From CAYHGV01 sp964356135 (GTDB taxonomy: Bacteria > Hydrothermota > Tepidihabitantia > CAYHGV01), in assembly GCA_964356135.1 (NCBI GenBank), contig CAYHGV010000017.1, forward strand, positions 1 to 38,387: a stretch of DNA of 38,387 nucleotides, read 5' to 3'. Below the pieces are notes generated by a model. The model worked only from the letters and a program-made list of their open reading frames with translations. It made no database searches and was not told where the DNA came from. A program made the position numbers and the translations under genes. Shown here piece after piece: positions 1 through 7,592 of this stretch (positions are counted from its first letter, which is position 1; the number at the start of each line of letters is the position of its first letter).

Positions 1-428
1 GGTTCAACGATCACCAGCAGTGCCGGCGCTAATGCAATAATGACCGGGACGGTCAGGTCGGAAAATCGGAACTCAAGTCGCTCTTTTTTTGATAGATACC
101 GGGCAAGGGCAAAGACCACCGCCATCCGCGCCAGCTCCGACGGTTGAAAATTGAAAACGCCGAAGTCAAACCAGCGCCGCGGATGCCGGTCAGCTAAAAA
201 AAGAACCAGCACCAATAAGATCATAACCAAAAAATAGAACGGCCAGGTCGATATGTAAAAAATCTTAACCGGCAAAAAGAAGCAGGCACCGAAAGCGACC
301 AACCCTAATGCAAACCATAAAAGCTGGCGATAGAAAAAACCACCCGGTACCCGCGAGATTATTAATACACCGATTATAAAAAGCGCAATCGCCGAAGCGG
401 CAATCAACCAGTCGGATTTCTTAGCCAT
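1..428 (-). CDS. rodA: Rod shape-determining protein RodA, N-terminal part (gene runs off the window)
   Basis: RodA is the SEDS-family peptidoglycan glycosyltransferase that works with PBP2 in the elongasome. About 142 residues are visible on the minus strand, starting MAKKSDWLIAASAIALF. Several hydrophobic segments follow, then the SEDS-type stretch with a RWFDFGVFNFQPSELARMA motif, which is typical of RodA/FtsW. The rest of the protein lies beyond position 1. The ATG at 428 overlaps the end of the PBP2 gene by 8 bp (ATGGCTAA), so the two are probably translationally coupled. I prefer RodA over FtsW because of the mreBCD-mrdA context. Confidence 0.93.
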   Translation of the reverse strand, partial: MAKKSDWLIAASAIALFIIGVLIISRVPGGFFYRQLLWFALGLVAFGACFFLPVKIFYISTWPFYFLVMILLVLVLFLADRHPRRWFDFGVFNFQPSELARMAVVFALARYLSKKERLEFRFSDLTVPVIIALAPALLVIVE

Positions 429-2169
429 TGAGCCGGAGATACTCCTTAATCAATTCCCTGACAATCGGTGCCGCCCGTGCCCCGCCCATTCCCGCATTCT
501 CCAGGAGCACGCAGAAGAGAATCCGGTTCTCGACATAGCCGACAAACCAGGCATGGTCTTTGCCATGCGGATTCTGAGCGGTCCCGGTCTTACCCGAAAC
601 CCGAACCCCGTCAATTTTTGCTCCGGCTCCAGTCCCCTCCTCCACGACCCGATACAACGCATCCTGTAAAAACCGGAGCTGCCGAGAGCTTACTTTGAGC
701 GTGCGCTTCGACTGCGAATCAGATTCCTCAAAAATCGGTTTGCTCCGAGCCGCCGCTTCACCCACTGCTCCGTTTCTCCTAATCGTCCATAAGAGGTGGG
801 GTTTGACGCTCTCGCCGCCATTTGCAATCGTCGCAAAAAAACAGGCAAGTTCGAGCGGTGTGACCAGCACTTCTCCCTGGCCAATCGCCAAATTCAATGC
901 CGCACCGGGTGGAACATAGCCGGTTTGGCGTTCATACCATTTCGTATCGGGCACAAACCCCGCTCCTTCGTTCGGCAGGTCAATTCCAGTTCGCCCGGTA
1001 AGACCTGCGGCCTGGACAAAATTGGCTAAGCGGTCAATACCGACCATCCTGCCCAACTGATAAAAATAGCAGTCACAGGAGTTGATGATCGCCGCTTTCA
1101 ATGCCAGCCGGCCGTGCGTCTTCCAGCAGCGAAAACTCCTGCCGCCGAATTGATACGCACCCGGGCAGGAAAAAGCGGTCGTAGAATCGACCAGCCCTGC
1201 TTCCAACGCTGCCAGGACAACTGCCGGTTTGAAAGTTGAACCGGGCGGATAGCGGCCCATTAAAACCCGGTCAAAGAGCGGTGAGCCCTCATCGGCAAAC
1301 AGCTTGAACCGATTTTCAGAAGCGGTCGGGGTCGAAAAAAGATTCGGGTCGAAGGCGGGCTTGGAGACGAGACAGACGACATTGCCGGTTGCCGGTTCAA
1401 TCCCGACCACCGCTGCCCGGTCATACTCTTTCACCAGTTCATACGCCTGCTCCTGAATCCGAAAATCCAAAGTCAGGTAGACATCGAGGCCCGGCTCGGG
1501 AGCGAGTGGACGCTTTTCGGACAGCAACCCCAACGAGCGGCCCTGGCAGTCAACCTCGACATATTCGATGCCGTCTCTTCCTTTTAAATACGATTCGTAA
1601 ATCGCTTCGATACCGGCGCGTCCGATGTAATCACCCAGCCGGTAGTCGGCACGCTCTTTGAGCTCGGACTGTGAAATCTCACCTTCATAGCCGAGGGCAT
1701 GGGCACAGACCTCTCCCTGCCGGTAACGCCGCCACGGCTCGACTTCAATGATCACCCCGGCTATATCGCTTGCGTGTTCTTCAATTTTTGTCACGATACT
1801 GAAGTCAACATCGCGCTTGACCTTGACCGGCACCGACGGCGGCAGGTCTTGCTCGATCATTTTTTTTAGCATAATCTCGTCCATTCCGACGATTCGACTG
1901 AGATTGGCTATTGAGCCGGGCGCGAGTTCCTGGGGGACAACCGAAACTGCAAATGCGGGTCGAATATCGGCTAAGATAACACCCTGCCGGTCGTAAATCC
2001 TGCCCCGCGGGGCTGGAATGTACACCCTCCGAATCCGGTTTTGTTCCGAGAGTTGATAATAGCGGGTACCGGAAACCAGCTGGAGCTGGACCAGGCGTGC
2101 AAAAATTGGAATACTGCTGATACCTAAAATCAAAAGGACGATGCGAAACCGTATCAGCCGGTCTTCCAT
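421..2169 (-). CDS. mrdA: Penicillin-binding protein 2 (elongasome transpeptidase)
   Basis: Class B penicillin-binding protein that cross-links lateral-wall peptidoglycan; 582 residues, normal for PBP2. One N-terminal membrane anchor (about residues 8-30) is followed by the dimerisation domain with the RGRIYDRQG motif (about 55-63). The transpeptidase domain follows. The catalytic motifs are visible: SxxK as PGSTFKP with Ser about 311 and Lys about 314, SCD at about 364-366, and KTG inside SGKTGTAQ at about 527-529. The start overlaps the end of mreD by 16 bp and the stop overlaps rodA, as expected in a compact elongasome operon. All key residues are intact. Confidence 0.97.
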   Translation of the reverse strand: MEDRLIRFRIVLLILGISSIPIFARLVQLQLVSGTRYYQLSEQNRIRRVYIPAPRGRIYDRQGVILADIRPAFAVSVVPQELAPGSIANLSRIVGMDEIMLKKMIEQDLPPSVPVKVKRDVDFSIVTKIEEHASDIAGVIIEVEPWRRYRQGEVCAHALGYEGEISQSELKERADYRLGDYIGRAGIEAIYESYLKGRDGIEYVEVDCQGRSLGLLSEKRPLAPEPGLDVYLTLDFRIQEQAYELVKEYDRAAVVGIEPATGNVVCLVSKPAFDPNLFSTPTASENRFKLFADEGSPLFDRVLMGRYPPGSTFKPAVVLAALEAGLVDSTTAFSCPGAYQFGGRSFRCWKTHGRLALKAAIINSCDCYFYQLGRMVGIDRLANFVQAAGLTGRTGIDLPNEGAGFVPDTKWYERQTGYVPPGAALNLAIGQGEVLVTPLELACFFATIANGGESVKPHLLWTIRRNGAVGEAAARSKPIFEESDSQSKRTLKVSSRQLRFLQDALYRVVEEGTGAGAKIDGVRVSGKTGTAQNPHGKDHAWFVGYVENRILFCVLLENAGMGGARAAPIVRELIKEYLRLNG

Positions 2170-2585
2170 TGGAAGGCATTCCGGAGCAAAACCCAGAAGG
2201 GCAGGGCAATGACCAGAGTAATACCGATTGAAGGGAGTAAAAAACCGAGCGGGAATTTGATACCCCAGATAAGCAGGTTGCGGATAACGATCACCAAGAC
2301 CGCCGCCACCGGAGCGAAGACCTGATAATAATAGAGATAGTTTTTTATCGAACTGACCAGATAGGCAAGCCCGGTGTAGATCACGATATCGAGCCCCAAC
2401 AGCTGGGGTGTAACCAGTCCGGCAAGAAACCCGGCAAAAAACCCCACGACCAGTCCGACGTGACCCCGCTCATACCAGGCGACCGCAATGACGAAAACGG
2501 CTGTCAGTTCGGGTGCAAACCTTCCCAGAACCACCTGAATTAAAAAAAGGCAGTAGACACTAACAACCAGGAGAAAAATCTTCAC
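2154..2585 (-). CDS. mreD: Rod shape-determining protein MreD
   Basis: Small integral membrane partner of MreC in the elongasome, about 143 residues, nearly all hydrophobic. About five membrane helices can be drawn from the segments around VYCLFLIQVVLG, ELTAVFVIAVAWY, GLVVGFFAGFLAGL, VLVIVIRNLLIWG and ITLVIALPFWVLL. Sequence conservation in MreD is low, so the call rests on size, topology and position between mreC and mrdA. The start is uncertain: GTG at 2585 gives MKIFLLVV, and an in-frame TTG at 2591 adds two residues. Neither has a clear Shine-Dalgarno sequence. The 3' end overlaps mrdA. Confidence 0.88.
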   Translation of the reverse strand: MKIFLLVVSVYCLFLIQVVLGRFAPELTAVFVIAVAWYERGHVGLVVGFFAGFLAGLVTPQLLGLDIVIYTGLAYLVSSIKNYLYYYQVFAPVAAVLVIVIRNLLIWGIKFPLGFLLPSIGITLVIALPFWVLLRNAFQWKTG

Positions 2586-2612
2586 CGACAATCGACGGCT
2601 GCAACAATCTTC

Positions 2613-3485
2613 TTAGAATGGCTGGCTGGCTTCAATCCGGCGGGTGGGTAGAGAAGGCCGCTCATGTTTAAATTCAATTCTTCGAATTTTATTCATTTTT
2701 TGAATTTGAGCCGATTCGGCAATCGCTTCGACTGCCCGTGGTAGTTCGGTACATGAAATCACGACCGAGACCTGTTCAATCGCCGCGACCCGCACCAGCG
2801 GTTTTAATCTGATTCGTTTAAAAATTCCGCCCGGGTCGTCCTCGACGGTCGCTACCACCCCGATCGGCAGCCCGGGAAGAAAGATATAACCCAAACCCGA
2901 GGTCACAACCGTATCACCGATCATAACATCTTCATCGAGCGCTACATAATCCATCGCCAGCGCCGGTCCTTTGACGATCCCAACGACCCGGCTGCGCTGG
3001 TCGAGCGCACCCATGCGCAGGGTAGGACTGAGTATCGTTTCGACCACCGACTGGTAGGGCGTAGTCTGGATGATCTTTCCCACAAGCCCGCCACCACCCA
3101 GCACCGCCATCCCCGCTTTCAAACCAAAGCGTTCACCCCGGTTTATGACGAGCGACCGCACCAAGGTCTGAAAGTCCCGGCCGACTACCTGTGCCGGTTT
3201 GAAAACAAATCCGGCTAAACTCAGATCGCCATTCGTTCTGCGCGTATCTTCGCGCAGGGCGATATTGGCATACTGCAATTCGCTCACCTGCTGGCTGAGC
3301 CGTTCGTTATCGTTTTTTAATCTGATTATGCTCGCCTGGAGATGTTTGGTCCAGTTGAGCGGCATGAGCAATATTCGAGCCGGCAGCTCGGTCAGAGTGA
3401 GTTTGAACTTGACGGGCAGAAAGTAAACAACCAGGGCACCAACCACCAGGGCGGCAACCAGGCCGGTTTCCCCCTGTTTCCTCAA
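2613..3485 (-). CDS. mreC: Rod shape-determining protein MreC
   Basis: Periplasmic scaffold protein of the elongasome, 290 residues. There is one N-terminal membrane segment (about residues 8-25, GLVAALVVGALVVYFLP). A coiled coil follows (about 50-80, LKNDNERLSQQVSELQYANIALRED). The beta-rich MreC core contains NRGERFGLKAGMAVLGGGGLVGKI and TSGLGYIFLPGLPIGVV motifs. The best start is a TTG at 3485, 2 bp after the mreB stop, with an AGAGGT-like ribosome site overlapping the end of mreB. The C-terminal 50 residues are basic and not conserved. Confidence 0.93.
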   Translation of the reverse strand: MRKQGETGLVAALVVGALVVYFLPVKFKLTLTELPARILLMPLNWTKHLQASIIRLKNDNERLSQQVSELQYANIALREDTRRTNGDLSLAGFVFKPAQVVGRDFQTLVRSLVINRGERFGLKAGMAVLGGGGLVGKIIQTTPYQSVVETILSPTLRMGALDQRSRVVGIVKGPALAMDYVALDEDVMIGDTVVTSGLGYIFLPGLPIGVVATVEDDPGGIFKRIRLKPLVRVAAIEQVSVVISCTELPRAVEAIAESAQIQKMNKIRRIEFKHERPSLPTRRIEASQPF

Positions 3486-3487
3486 AA

Positions 3488-4534
3488 CTACCTCTTGGTT
3501 GATTTCAAAATCAACTTCTCATGCCCTTTGATGTTTTCTAAAATTTTCCCCGCACCGGAGGCGACGCAGTCCAGGGCATTATCCGCCACCACCACCGGCA
3601 GTCCGGTTTCTTCCTTGATCCGCAGGTCAAGCCCTTTTAAGAGCGACCCGCCGCCCGACATAAAAATTCCCCGGTCGACAATATCCGCCACCAACTCGGG
3701 CGGGGTCTTCTCCAATGCCAGCCTGATTCCGTCGATAATCATTTCCACCGGCTCCTGCAGGGCTTCCCGCACTTCATTGCTCGAAAGCGGAACCGTCTTG
3801 GGAATACCGTTAACCAGGTCAAGACCTTTAACATCCAGAGTCTCCTCGTCATTGACGTTGAACGCCGAACCAATTTTAATCTTAATCTCCTCCGCGGTTG
3901 GCTCGCCGATGACGAGATTGTGCCGGCGCCGGAGAAAATGGATGATCGCCTCATCCATCTCATCACCGGCAATCCGAATCGAATTGAGACTCGCCACGCC
4001 GGAAAGAGCAATGACCGCAATCTCGGTCGTACCGCCGCCGATATCAACGATCATGTTCCCGGTCGGCATCTCAACCGGTAAGCCGACCCCGACTGCCGCC
4101 GCAATCGGCTCAGAAACCAGATATACCTCCCGGGCTCCGGCTGAGGCAACCGAATCCTCGACCGCCCGCTTCTCGACCTCGGTAATACCGGACGGAACCC
4201 CGACAATCACCCGGGGACGGATAAACCGCCGCTTCTTCTGCACCCGGGCAATTAAGGACTTGAGCATAATTTCAACCATTGAGAAATCGACGATCACCCC
4301 ATCCTTCATCGGTCGTATCACTTCAATCTCTTTCGGGGTCCGCCCCATCATCCGTTTTGCCTCGGTGCCGACAATCATCGTTTTTTCTTTTTTATCAATT
4401 GCCAGGACCGAAGGCTCCCGCAGCAGTATCCCCCTCCCTTTCACATAAATGAGTGTCGACGAAGTTCCCAAATCAATTGCCATGTCGTTGGTAAACCGCT
4501 CGGCAAAATCTTTGACGAAATTTTTAAAACCCAT
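3488..4534 (-). CDS. mreB: Rod shape-determining protein MreB (bacterial actin)
   Basis: Actin-like ATPase that forms membrane-bound filaments and positions the elongasome; 348 residues, a normal length. Visible motifs are phosphate-1 IDLGTSSTLIYVKGRGI (about residues 21-37), phosphate-2 VDIGGGTTEIAVI (about 164-176) and the adenosine motif MSGGGSLLKGLD near residue 293. It is the first gene of mreBCD-mrdA-rodA. The ATG has no Shine-Dalgarno sequence, and a strong promoter ends only 9 nt upstream, so translation is probably leaderless. The long reading frame on the opposite strand (3342-4448) is a shadow. Confidence 0.97.
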   Translation of the reverse strand: MGFKNFVKDFAERFTNDMAIDLGTSSTLIYVKGRGILLREPSVLAIDKKEKTMIVGTEAKRMMGRTPKEIEVIRPMKDGVIVDFSMVEIMLKSLIARVQKKRRFIRPRVIVGVPSGITEVEKRAVEDSVASAGAREVYLVSEPIAAAVGVGLPVEMPTGNMIVDIGGGTTEIAVIALSGVASLNSIRIAGDEMDEAIIHFLRRRHNLVIGEPTAEEIKIKIGSAFNVNDEETLDVKGLDLVNGIPKTVPLSSNEVREALQEPVEMIIDGIRLALEKTPPELVADIVDRGIFMSGGGSLLKGLDLRIKEETGLPVVVADNALDCVASGAGKILENIKGHEKLILKSTKR

Positions 4535-4543
4535 GTTACTCTA

Positions 4544-4571
4544 AAGATAAGAAAACTAATTCTCGTGTCAA
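4544..4571 (-). promoter_or_regulatory. Sigma-70 promoter of the mre operon
   Basis: On the minus strand TTGACA (4566-4571) is separated by 16 bp from TATCTT (4544-4549), and mreB ATG follows 9 nt later. Transcription would start about 1-3 nt before the ATG, giving a leaderless mRNA. This agrees with the missing Shine-Dalgarno sequence. Confidence 0.7.
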
Positions 4572-4698
4572 CCCTTTGCCGAACCTGATGCCCTACTCCT
4601 CGCCCACTGATTCAGCCGCCGCCGGTTCGGTTCGAAACGACGAGCAACCAGGAATTTTATACGCGGTAGAGTGTTATATAGGTTCAAGGAGAAACAGC

Positions 4699-4782
4699 AT
4701 GAATGAACCAACGACCGTCAACACTCAGCAAAACCCAGGCTTGGCCGACCGCCGACCGGAACGGCAAGACCGTGGCATATAA
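4699..4782 (+). CDS. Possible 27-residue upstream ORF before the ARPP-1 gene
   Basis: ATG at 4699 is preceded by AAGGAG (about 4686-4691) at good spacing. It opens a 27-residue frame beginning MNEPTTVNTQQNPGLADRR and stopping at 4782, 16 bp before the ARPP-1 start. A second in-frame ATG for the larger gene lies at 4703. I cannot tell a real leader peptide from a chance frame, and no function is suggested by the sequence. Confidence 0.25.
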   Translation: MNEPTTVNTQQNPGLADRRPERQDRGI

Positions 4783-4798
4783 AAGAAAGGAGGAGCAA

Positions 4799-5884
4799 AT
4801 GAAAATCGTATCGACCTTCCTGACCGTCGGAGCCGTCCTTGCGGTCATCGGTGTCTCTTCCGTGTTTGTCTTTTCGCAAGAGACGCAGGATACTTTCACC
4901 AAATATCCCGGCAATGAAATCACGCGCCTCATCGACCGCATCTCAATCGAAACCCCGTATCACTACAAAAATCTCACAATCTTTCCCATCACCCTGAGCA
5001 ACCAGACCGACTCCCGGAACTATCTGACCCTGGACGAAGGCTTCAAACGAAACCTGCTCATTATCCGGGAAGTAGACCAGGGCGAAGTGAATACGGTGTT
5101 ATTGAAAAACAAGAGTAACGATCTCATCTTCGGCATGTCCGGTGAGGTTGTGGTGGGTGCCAAGCAGGACCGGATGCTGAAAAACGACATCCTGATTCCT
5201 CCCCGTTCGGGCTGGCTCAAAGTTCCGGTCTACTGTGTCGAGCACGGACGCTGGGTTGCGGTCTCCGACCAGTTCTATTCCAAAGAATTTGCAGCAAGCC
5301 CGGGTTTGCGACAGCGCGCCGCCGAGACGAAAGACCAGTCCGAGGTCTGGAACGAAGTCGCCCGCTCCCAGGCTGCTTTAGGAGTAAGTCCGGCTACCGG
5401 TGCCTTTGGTAAAATTTATGAGAGTAAAGAAGTGCAAGGACAGAGCAAACCTTACGAAGAAAGTTTTGCCGACCTCCCTCAACGCTCCTCCACCACTATC
5501 GGTGTGGTCGTAGCGATCGGTGACCGCCTGGTTTGCGCTGACATTTTTGCCCACCACAAACTCTTTAATAAAATGTGGAAAAAGCTCCTCCGCTCCTACG
5601 TCATCGATGCCTTAAAACGACACGACCAGGGCGAAATCACCAAGTCCGAGGTTCGGGACTTCTTAGACAATGTCTACCGCGCCGAAATTGATGAACAGGA
5701 TACACCGGGCAGAGGCAGCCTCTACCAGGTCGCATCCCCAATGGCCGATGGCTCTGCTCTGATTTATAATGGTTCGGTTCTCCATTTTGATCTTTTTCCG
5801 AAAGTCGCTCCAACTCCTATCCGCGAGGATGACCCGTCTGCTCCTCGACTGGACATCCGTCGCCAGCAACGCTTAGGAGAATAA
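4799..5884 (+). CDS. Exported ARPP-1 (DUF6569) family protein
   Basis: 361 residues of unknown biochemical function. ATG at 4799 is chosen because AAAGGAGGAG lies just upstream and a clean signal peptide (residues 1-24, MKIVSTFLTVGAVLAVIGVS..VFVFSQE) follows. The frame stays open to 4703, but that would bury the signal. The body resembles ARPP-1/DUF6569 proteins: YKNLTIFPITL, YLTLDEGFK, a GEVVVGAKQDRML motif, and CVEHGRWV. From family knowledge this domain is linked to ARG/rhodanese-phosphatase neighbours, but its activity is not known to me. The exported form, standing alone between the mre operon and heat-shock genes, gives no functional hint. Confidence 0.75.
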   Translation: MKIVSTFLTVGAVLAVIGVSSVFVFSQETQDTFTKYPGNEITRLIDRISIETPYHYKNLTIFPITLSNQTDSRNYLTLDEGFKRNLLIIREVDQGEVNTVLLKNKSNDLIFGMSGEVVVGAKQDRMLKNDILIPPRSGWLKVPVYCVEHGRWVAVSDQFYSKEFAASPGLRQRAAETKDQSEVWNEVARSQAALGVSPATGAFGKIYESKEVQGQSKPYEESFADLPQRSSTTIGVVVAIGDRLVCADIFAHHKLFNKMWKKLLRSYVIDALKRHDQGEITKSEVRDFLDNVYRAEIDEQDTPGRGSLYQVASPMADGSALIYNGSVLHFDLFPKVAPTPIREDDPSAPRLDIRRQQRLGE

Positions 5885-5887
5885 AAA

Positions 5888-5922
5888 ACGGGGCGGAATG
5901 ATTTCCGCCCCGTCAGTTTTTT
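5888..5922 (+). terminator. Rho-independent terminator after the ARPP-1 gene
   Basis: An 11-bp perfect GC-rich stem (ACGGGGCGGAA 5888-5898 with TTCCGCCCCGT 5903-5913) has a 4-nt loop and is followed by CAG and six T residues (5917-5922). It begins 4 bp after the stop codon. Confidence 0.85.
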
Positions 5923-5935
5923 AATCCGAGAGGTC

Positions 5936-6032
5936 CGGGGCGGAAATTTCAAACCTGCCCTTCAATTTTTCTATTTTTACAGTAGGGCAGGTTTGCATCC
6001 GCCCCGCAATTTCAAGTAGTCGTTACGACTAC
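5936..6032. repeat. Nested inverted repeat plus short hairpin (modular hairpin family)
   Basis: Outer arms CGGGGCGG (5936-5943) and CCGCCCCG (5999-6006) enclose inner arms CAAACCTGCCCT (5950-5961) and AGGGCAGGTTTG (5984-5995). The centre contains the linker TTTTTCTATTTTTA. A separate hairpin, GTAGTCG-TTA-CGACTAC, follows at 6016-6032. The linker TTTTCTATTTTTA recurs at about 21041-21053 in another member of the family. Confidence 0.8.
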
Positions 6033-6053
6033 CAAGTCTCTCCGACTACCGGA

Positions 6054-6455
6054 TCACTTCACCTCAATTGCAATCTCTTTCGCTTTTGCCCTTGCCGATT
6101 TGGGCATAGTCAGGGTGAGAATTCCATCCCGGTACGTAGCTCGGGTCCGGTTGGCATCGACCTCGGCAGGCAAACTCACCGTTCGTTGGAACCTGCCGTA
6201 TGCCCGCTCCAGCCGATAATAGGTCTTGTTCTTCTCTTCGGACTCGTGTTTGCGCTCGCCGCTGATCGTGAGGGTTTCGCCGGAGAGAGAAAGCTTGATT
6301 TCTTCTTTTTTCATTCCCGGCAGTTCAACTTTGACCGTAAAATTATCTTTATCTTCTTCAATATCTAAGGTTGGCAGCCAGAATCCTTCGACCCGCTCCC
6401 TAGGAGTGTGTCGGAATACCGAGTGAAGAAAATTCAAAATTGAATTTTCCCCCAC
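6054..6455 (-). CDS. Small heat-shock protein, Hsp20/alpha-crystallin family, with abnormal N-terminus
   Basis: ATP-independent holdase chaperone. The alpha-crystallin domain is intact: TLDIEEDKDNFTVKVELPGMKKEEIKLS, then GERKHESEEK, then YGRFQRTVSLPAEVD and a DGILTLTMPK motif. The usual N-terminal arm of about 40 residues is missing. Upstream of HTPRERVEGFW the frame is encoded by a 178-bp MITE-like element (6400-6577) and other repeats. The frame is open to 6656, but those residues are repeat-derived. No ATG exists in the plausible region. GTG at 6455, inside the element, is my tentative start (133 residues), with only a weak GAAGAA behind it. The gene may be functional with an acquired N-terminus or may be decaying. 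Confidence 0.75.
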   Translation of the reverse strand: MGENSILNFLHSVFRHTPRERVEGFWLPTLDIEEDKDNFTVKVELPGMKKEEIKLSLSGETLTISGERKHESEEKNKTYYRLERAYGRFQRTVSLPAEVDANRTRATYRDGILTLTMPKSARAKAKEIAIEVK

Positions 6456-6577
6456 TGTATTCTTCAAAGGAGGCAAATTAGTGTCTATCTTTCCCACCGG
6501 ACACCTTAACCAGATATTATATCGGCTCTTATCTCCCCCCGTTTTTCTTCCATAGATGTTCTCCGACAGACTCCTAG
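6400..6577. mobile_element. 178-bp MITE-like element in the 5' region of the hsp20 gene
   Basis: The ends form inverted repeats matching at 17 of 20 positions: CTAGGAGTGTGTCGGAATAC inward from 6400 and CTAGGAGTCTGTCGGAGAAC inward from 6577. The terminal CTAG could be a 4-bp target duplication (a CTAG/YTAR preference is known for IS5-type elements) or part of the repeat. The interior has no transposase, so this would be a non-autonomous element. It sits exactly where the Hsp20 N-terminal region should be. Confidence 0.65.
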
Positions 6578-6597
6578 TAAAAATTTTGTGATTTTCC

Positions 6598-6690
6598 GCG
6601 ACTTGAAGTCGCTCCCACAATTTATCCCCGACCCAGCCGAGGACAAGCCTCGGCACTACGGCTGTAGCGGTCGGGTTTATCCGACACTAT
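6598..6690. repeat. Cluster of three short-loop hairpins
   Basis: Three palindromic units stand in a row: GCGACTTGAAGTCGC (6598-6612) followed by TCCCACAA, GCCGAGG-ACAAG-CCTCGGC (6636-6654), and GTCGG-GTTTAT-CCGAC (6670-6685). The first recurs at 22676 with the same TCCCACAA tail, and the third recurs at 10728. They occupy the gap between hsp20 and grpE. From 6691 to about 6940 I see no gene or further structure. Confidence 0.75.
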
Positions 6691-6946
6691 CCCTCCTTGT
6701 AGCATAGGTTTATATATTGATGCACTCCTGGCGACCAGCTAAACCATAAATGGGGAAGAACCTGCTTAAAAAACATTGATTTCATGGATAAAAGAACGAT
6801 GGGACGATTGGGATTATTTGTAGAATCATTCCCGTTGAGAAATAATAACAAAAAGTCAATTCCGGTAACTCGTTGATTTTCAAAATCTTACGTGTCAGTT
6901 TAATCATGGAAGTGCCCGGACAGCCTCATTCCCTTGTTTTCCCTGT

Positions 6947-6965
6947 GTTCGGCGGTTAACCGAAC
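6947..6965. promoter_or_regulatory. Dyad abutting the grpE promoter (possible operator)
   Basis: GTTCGG (6947-6952) and CCGAAC (6960-6965) form a perfect inverted repeat with a 7-bp spacer. It ends 4 bp before the -35 box of the grpE promoter, a common place for a regulator site. It is not a CIRCE element. Confidence 0.35.
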
Positions 6966-6969
6966 GACC

Positions 6970-6997
6970 TTGACGCTCGCCTTTTTTTCACTATAAT
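6970..6997 (+). promoter_or_regulatory. Sigma-70 promoter of the grpE-dnaK-dnaJ operon
   Basis: TTGACG (6970-6975), a 16-bp spacer and a perfect TATAAT (6992-6997). The grpE ATG is only 11 nt past the -10 box, so the transcript would have a leader of about 3-5 nt or none, and no Shine-Dalgarno sequence is present. Confidence 0.75.
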
Positions 6998-7008
6998 AGA
7001 TATACATA

Positions 7009-7524
7009 ATGGAACAACCTAAAAAAGGGCCGGTAACCCGCCTGAAACAAGAGCTCGATCGGTTACGCCAGGAATCAGAGGAGAATTATAACAATTATTT
7101 ACGTGCCCTGGCCGACTTTGACAACTACCGCAAGCGCGTGGCACGGGACATGGAGAGCTTCCGGGATTCGGCGAATGAAAACCTCCTCGGAGCTCTGATC
7201 CCGGTTCTCGAGAACCTGGACCGGGCACTACTGTCGGCAAGCGTTGATAAGAATTTTGAAGGTTTATATCAAGGAATTGAAATTATTTCCCGGCAGTTTA
7301 AGGAAGCGCTGGCAAAGCACGGGCTGGTAGAATACTCCTGTTTAGGCGACGAGTTTGACCCCAAGCGGTGCGAAGCGGTCAATTTCATTGAGACCGAAGA
7401 GAAACCGCCCAATACGGTAATCGAAGAGATCGCCAAAGGCTATCTCTTAAATAATCGGGTTCTCCGACCATCGCTGGTGACAGTCTCAAAACCGAAAACA
7501 GCCGAATCGGGCGGTGAAGAATAA
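7009..7524 (+). CDS. grpE: Nucleotide exchange factor GrpE
   Basis: Co-chaperone that releases ADP from DnaK, 171 residues. An N-terminal coiled coil (LKQELDRLRQESEENYNNYLRALADFDNYRKRVARDM) leads to the family core LIPVLENLDRAL. The C-terminal beta domain has GLVEYSCLGDEFDPKRCEAV and the conserved GYLLNNRVLRPSLVTVS ending. It is the first gene of a grpE-dnaK-dnaJ cluster, 68 bp upstream of dnaK. The ATG lacks a ribosome site and follows a strong promoter at leaderless distance. Confidence 0.96.
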   Translation: MEQPKKGPVTRLKQELDRLRQESEENYNNYLRALADFDNYRKRVARDMESFRDSANENLLGALIPVLENLDRALLSASVDKNFEGLYQGIEIISRQFKEALAKHGLVEYSCLGDEFDPKRCEAVNFIETEEKPPNTVIEEIAKGYLLNNRVLRPSLVTVSKPKTAESGGEE

Positions 7525-7592
7525 AACCAACCGCACCCGGCTATTATTACAAAAGTTTTTTACTGCTATTTAAATTTTAAGGAGGTGTCAGT

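Noticed and set aside
3342..4448. 368-codon plus-strand frame opposite mreB/mreC
   Set aside because: Antisense shadow of mreB, Ser/Arg/Ile-rich with no domain or ribosome site.
6660..6760. CIRCE (HrcA) site upstream of grpE
   Set aside because: A TGCACTC word is present, but no paired GAGTGCTAA at the right spacing.
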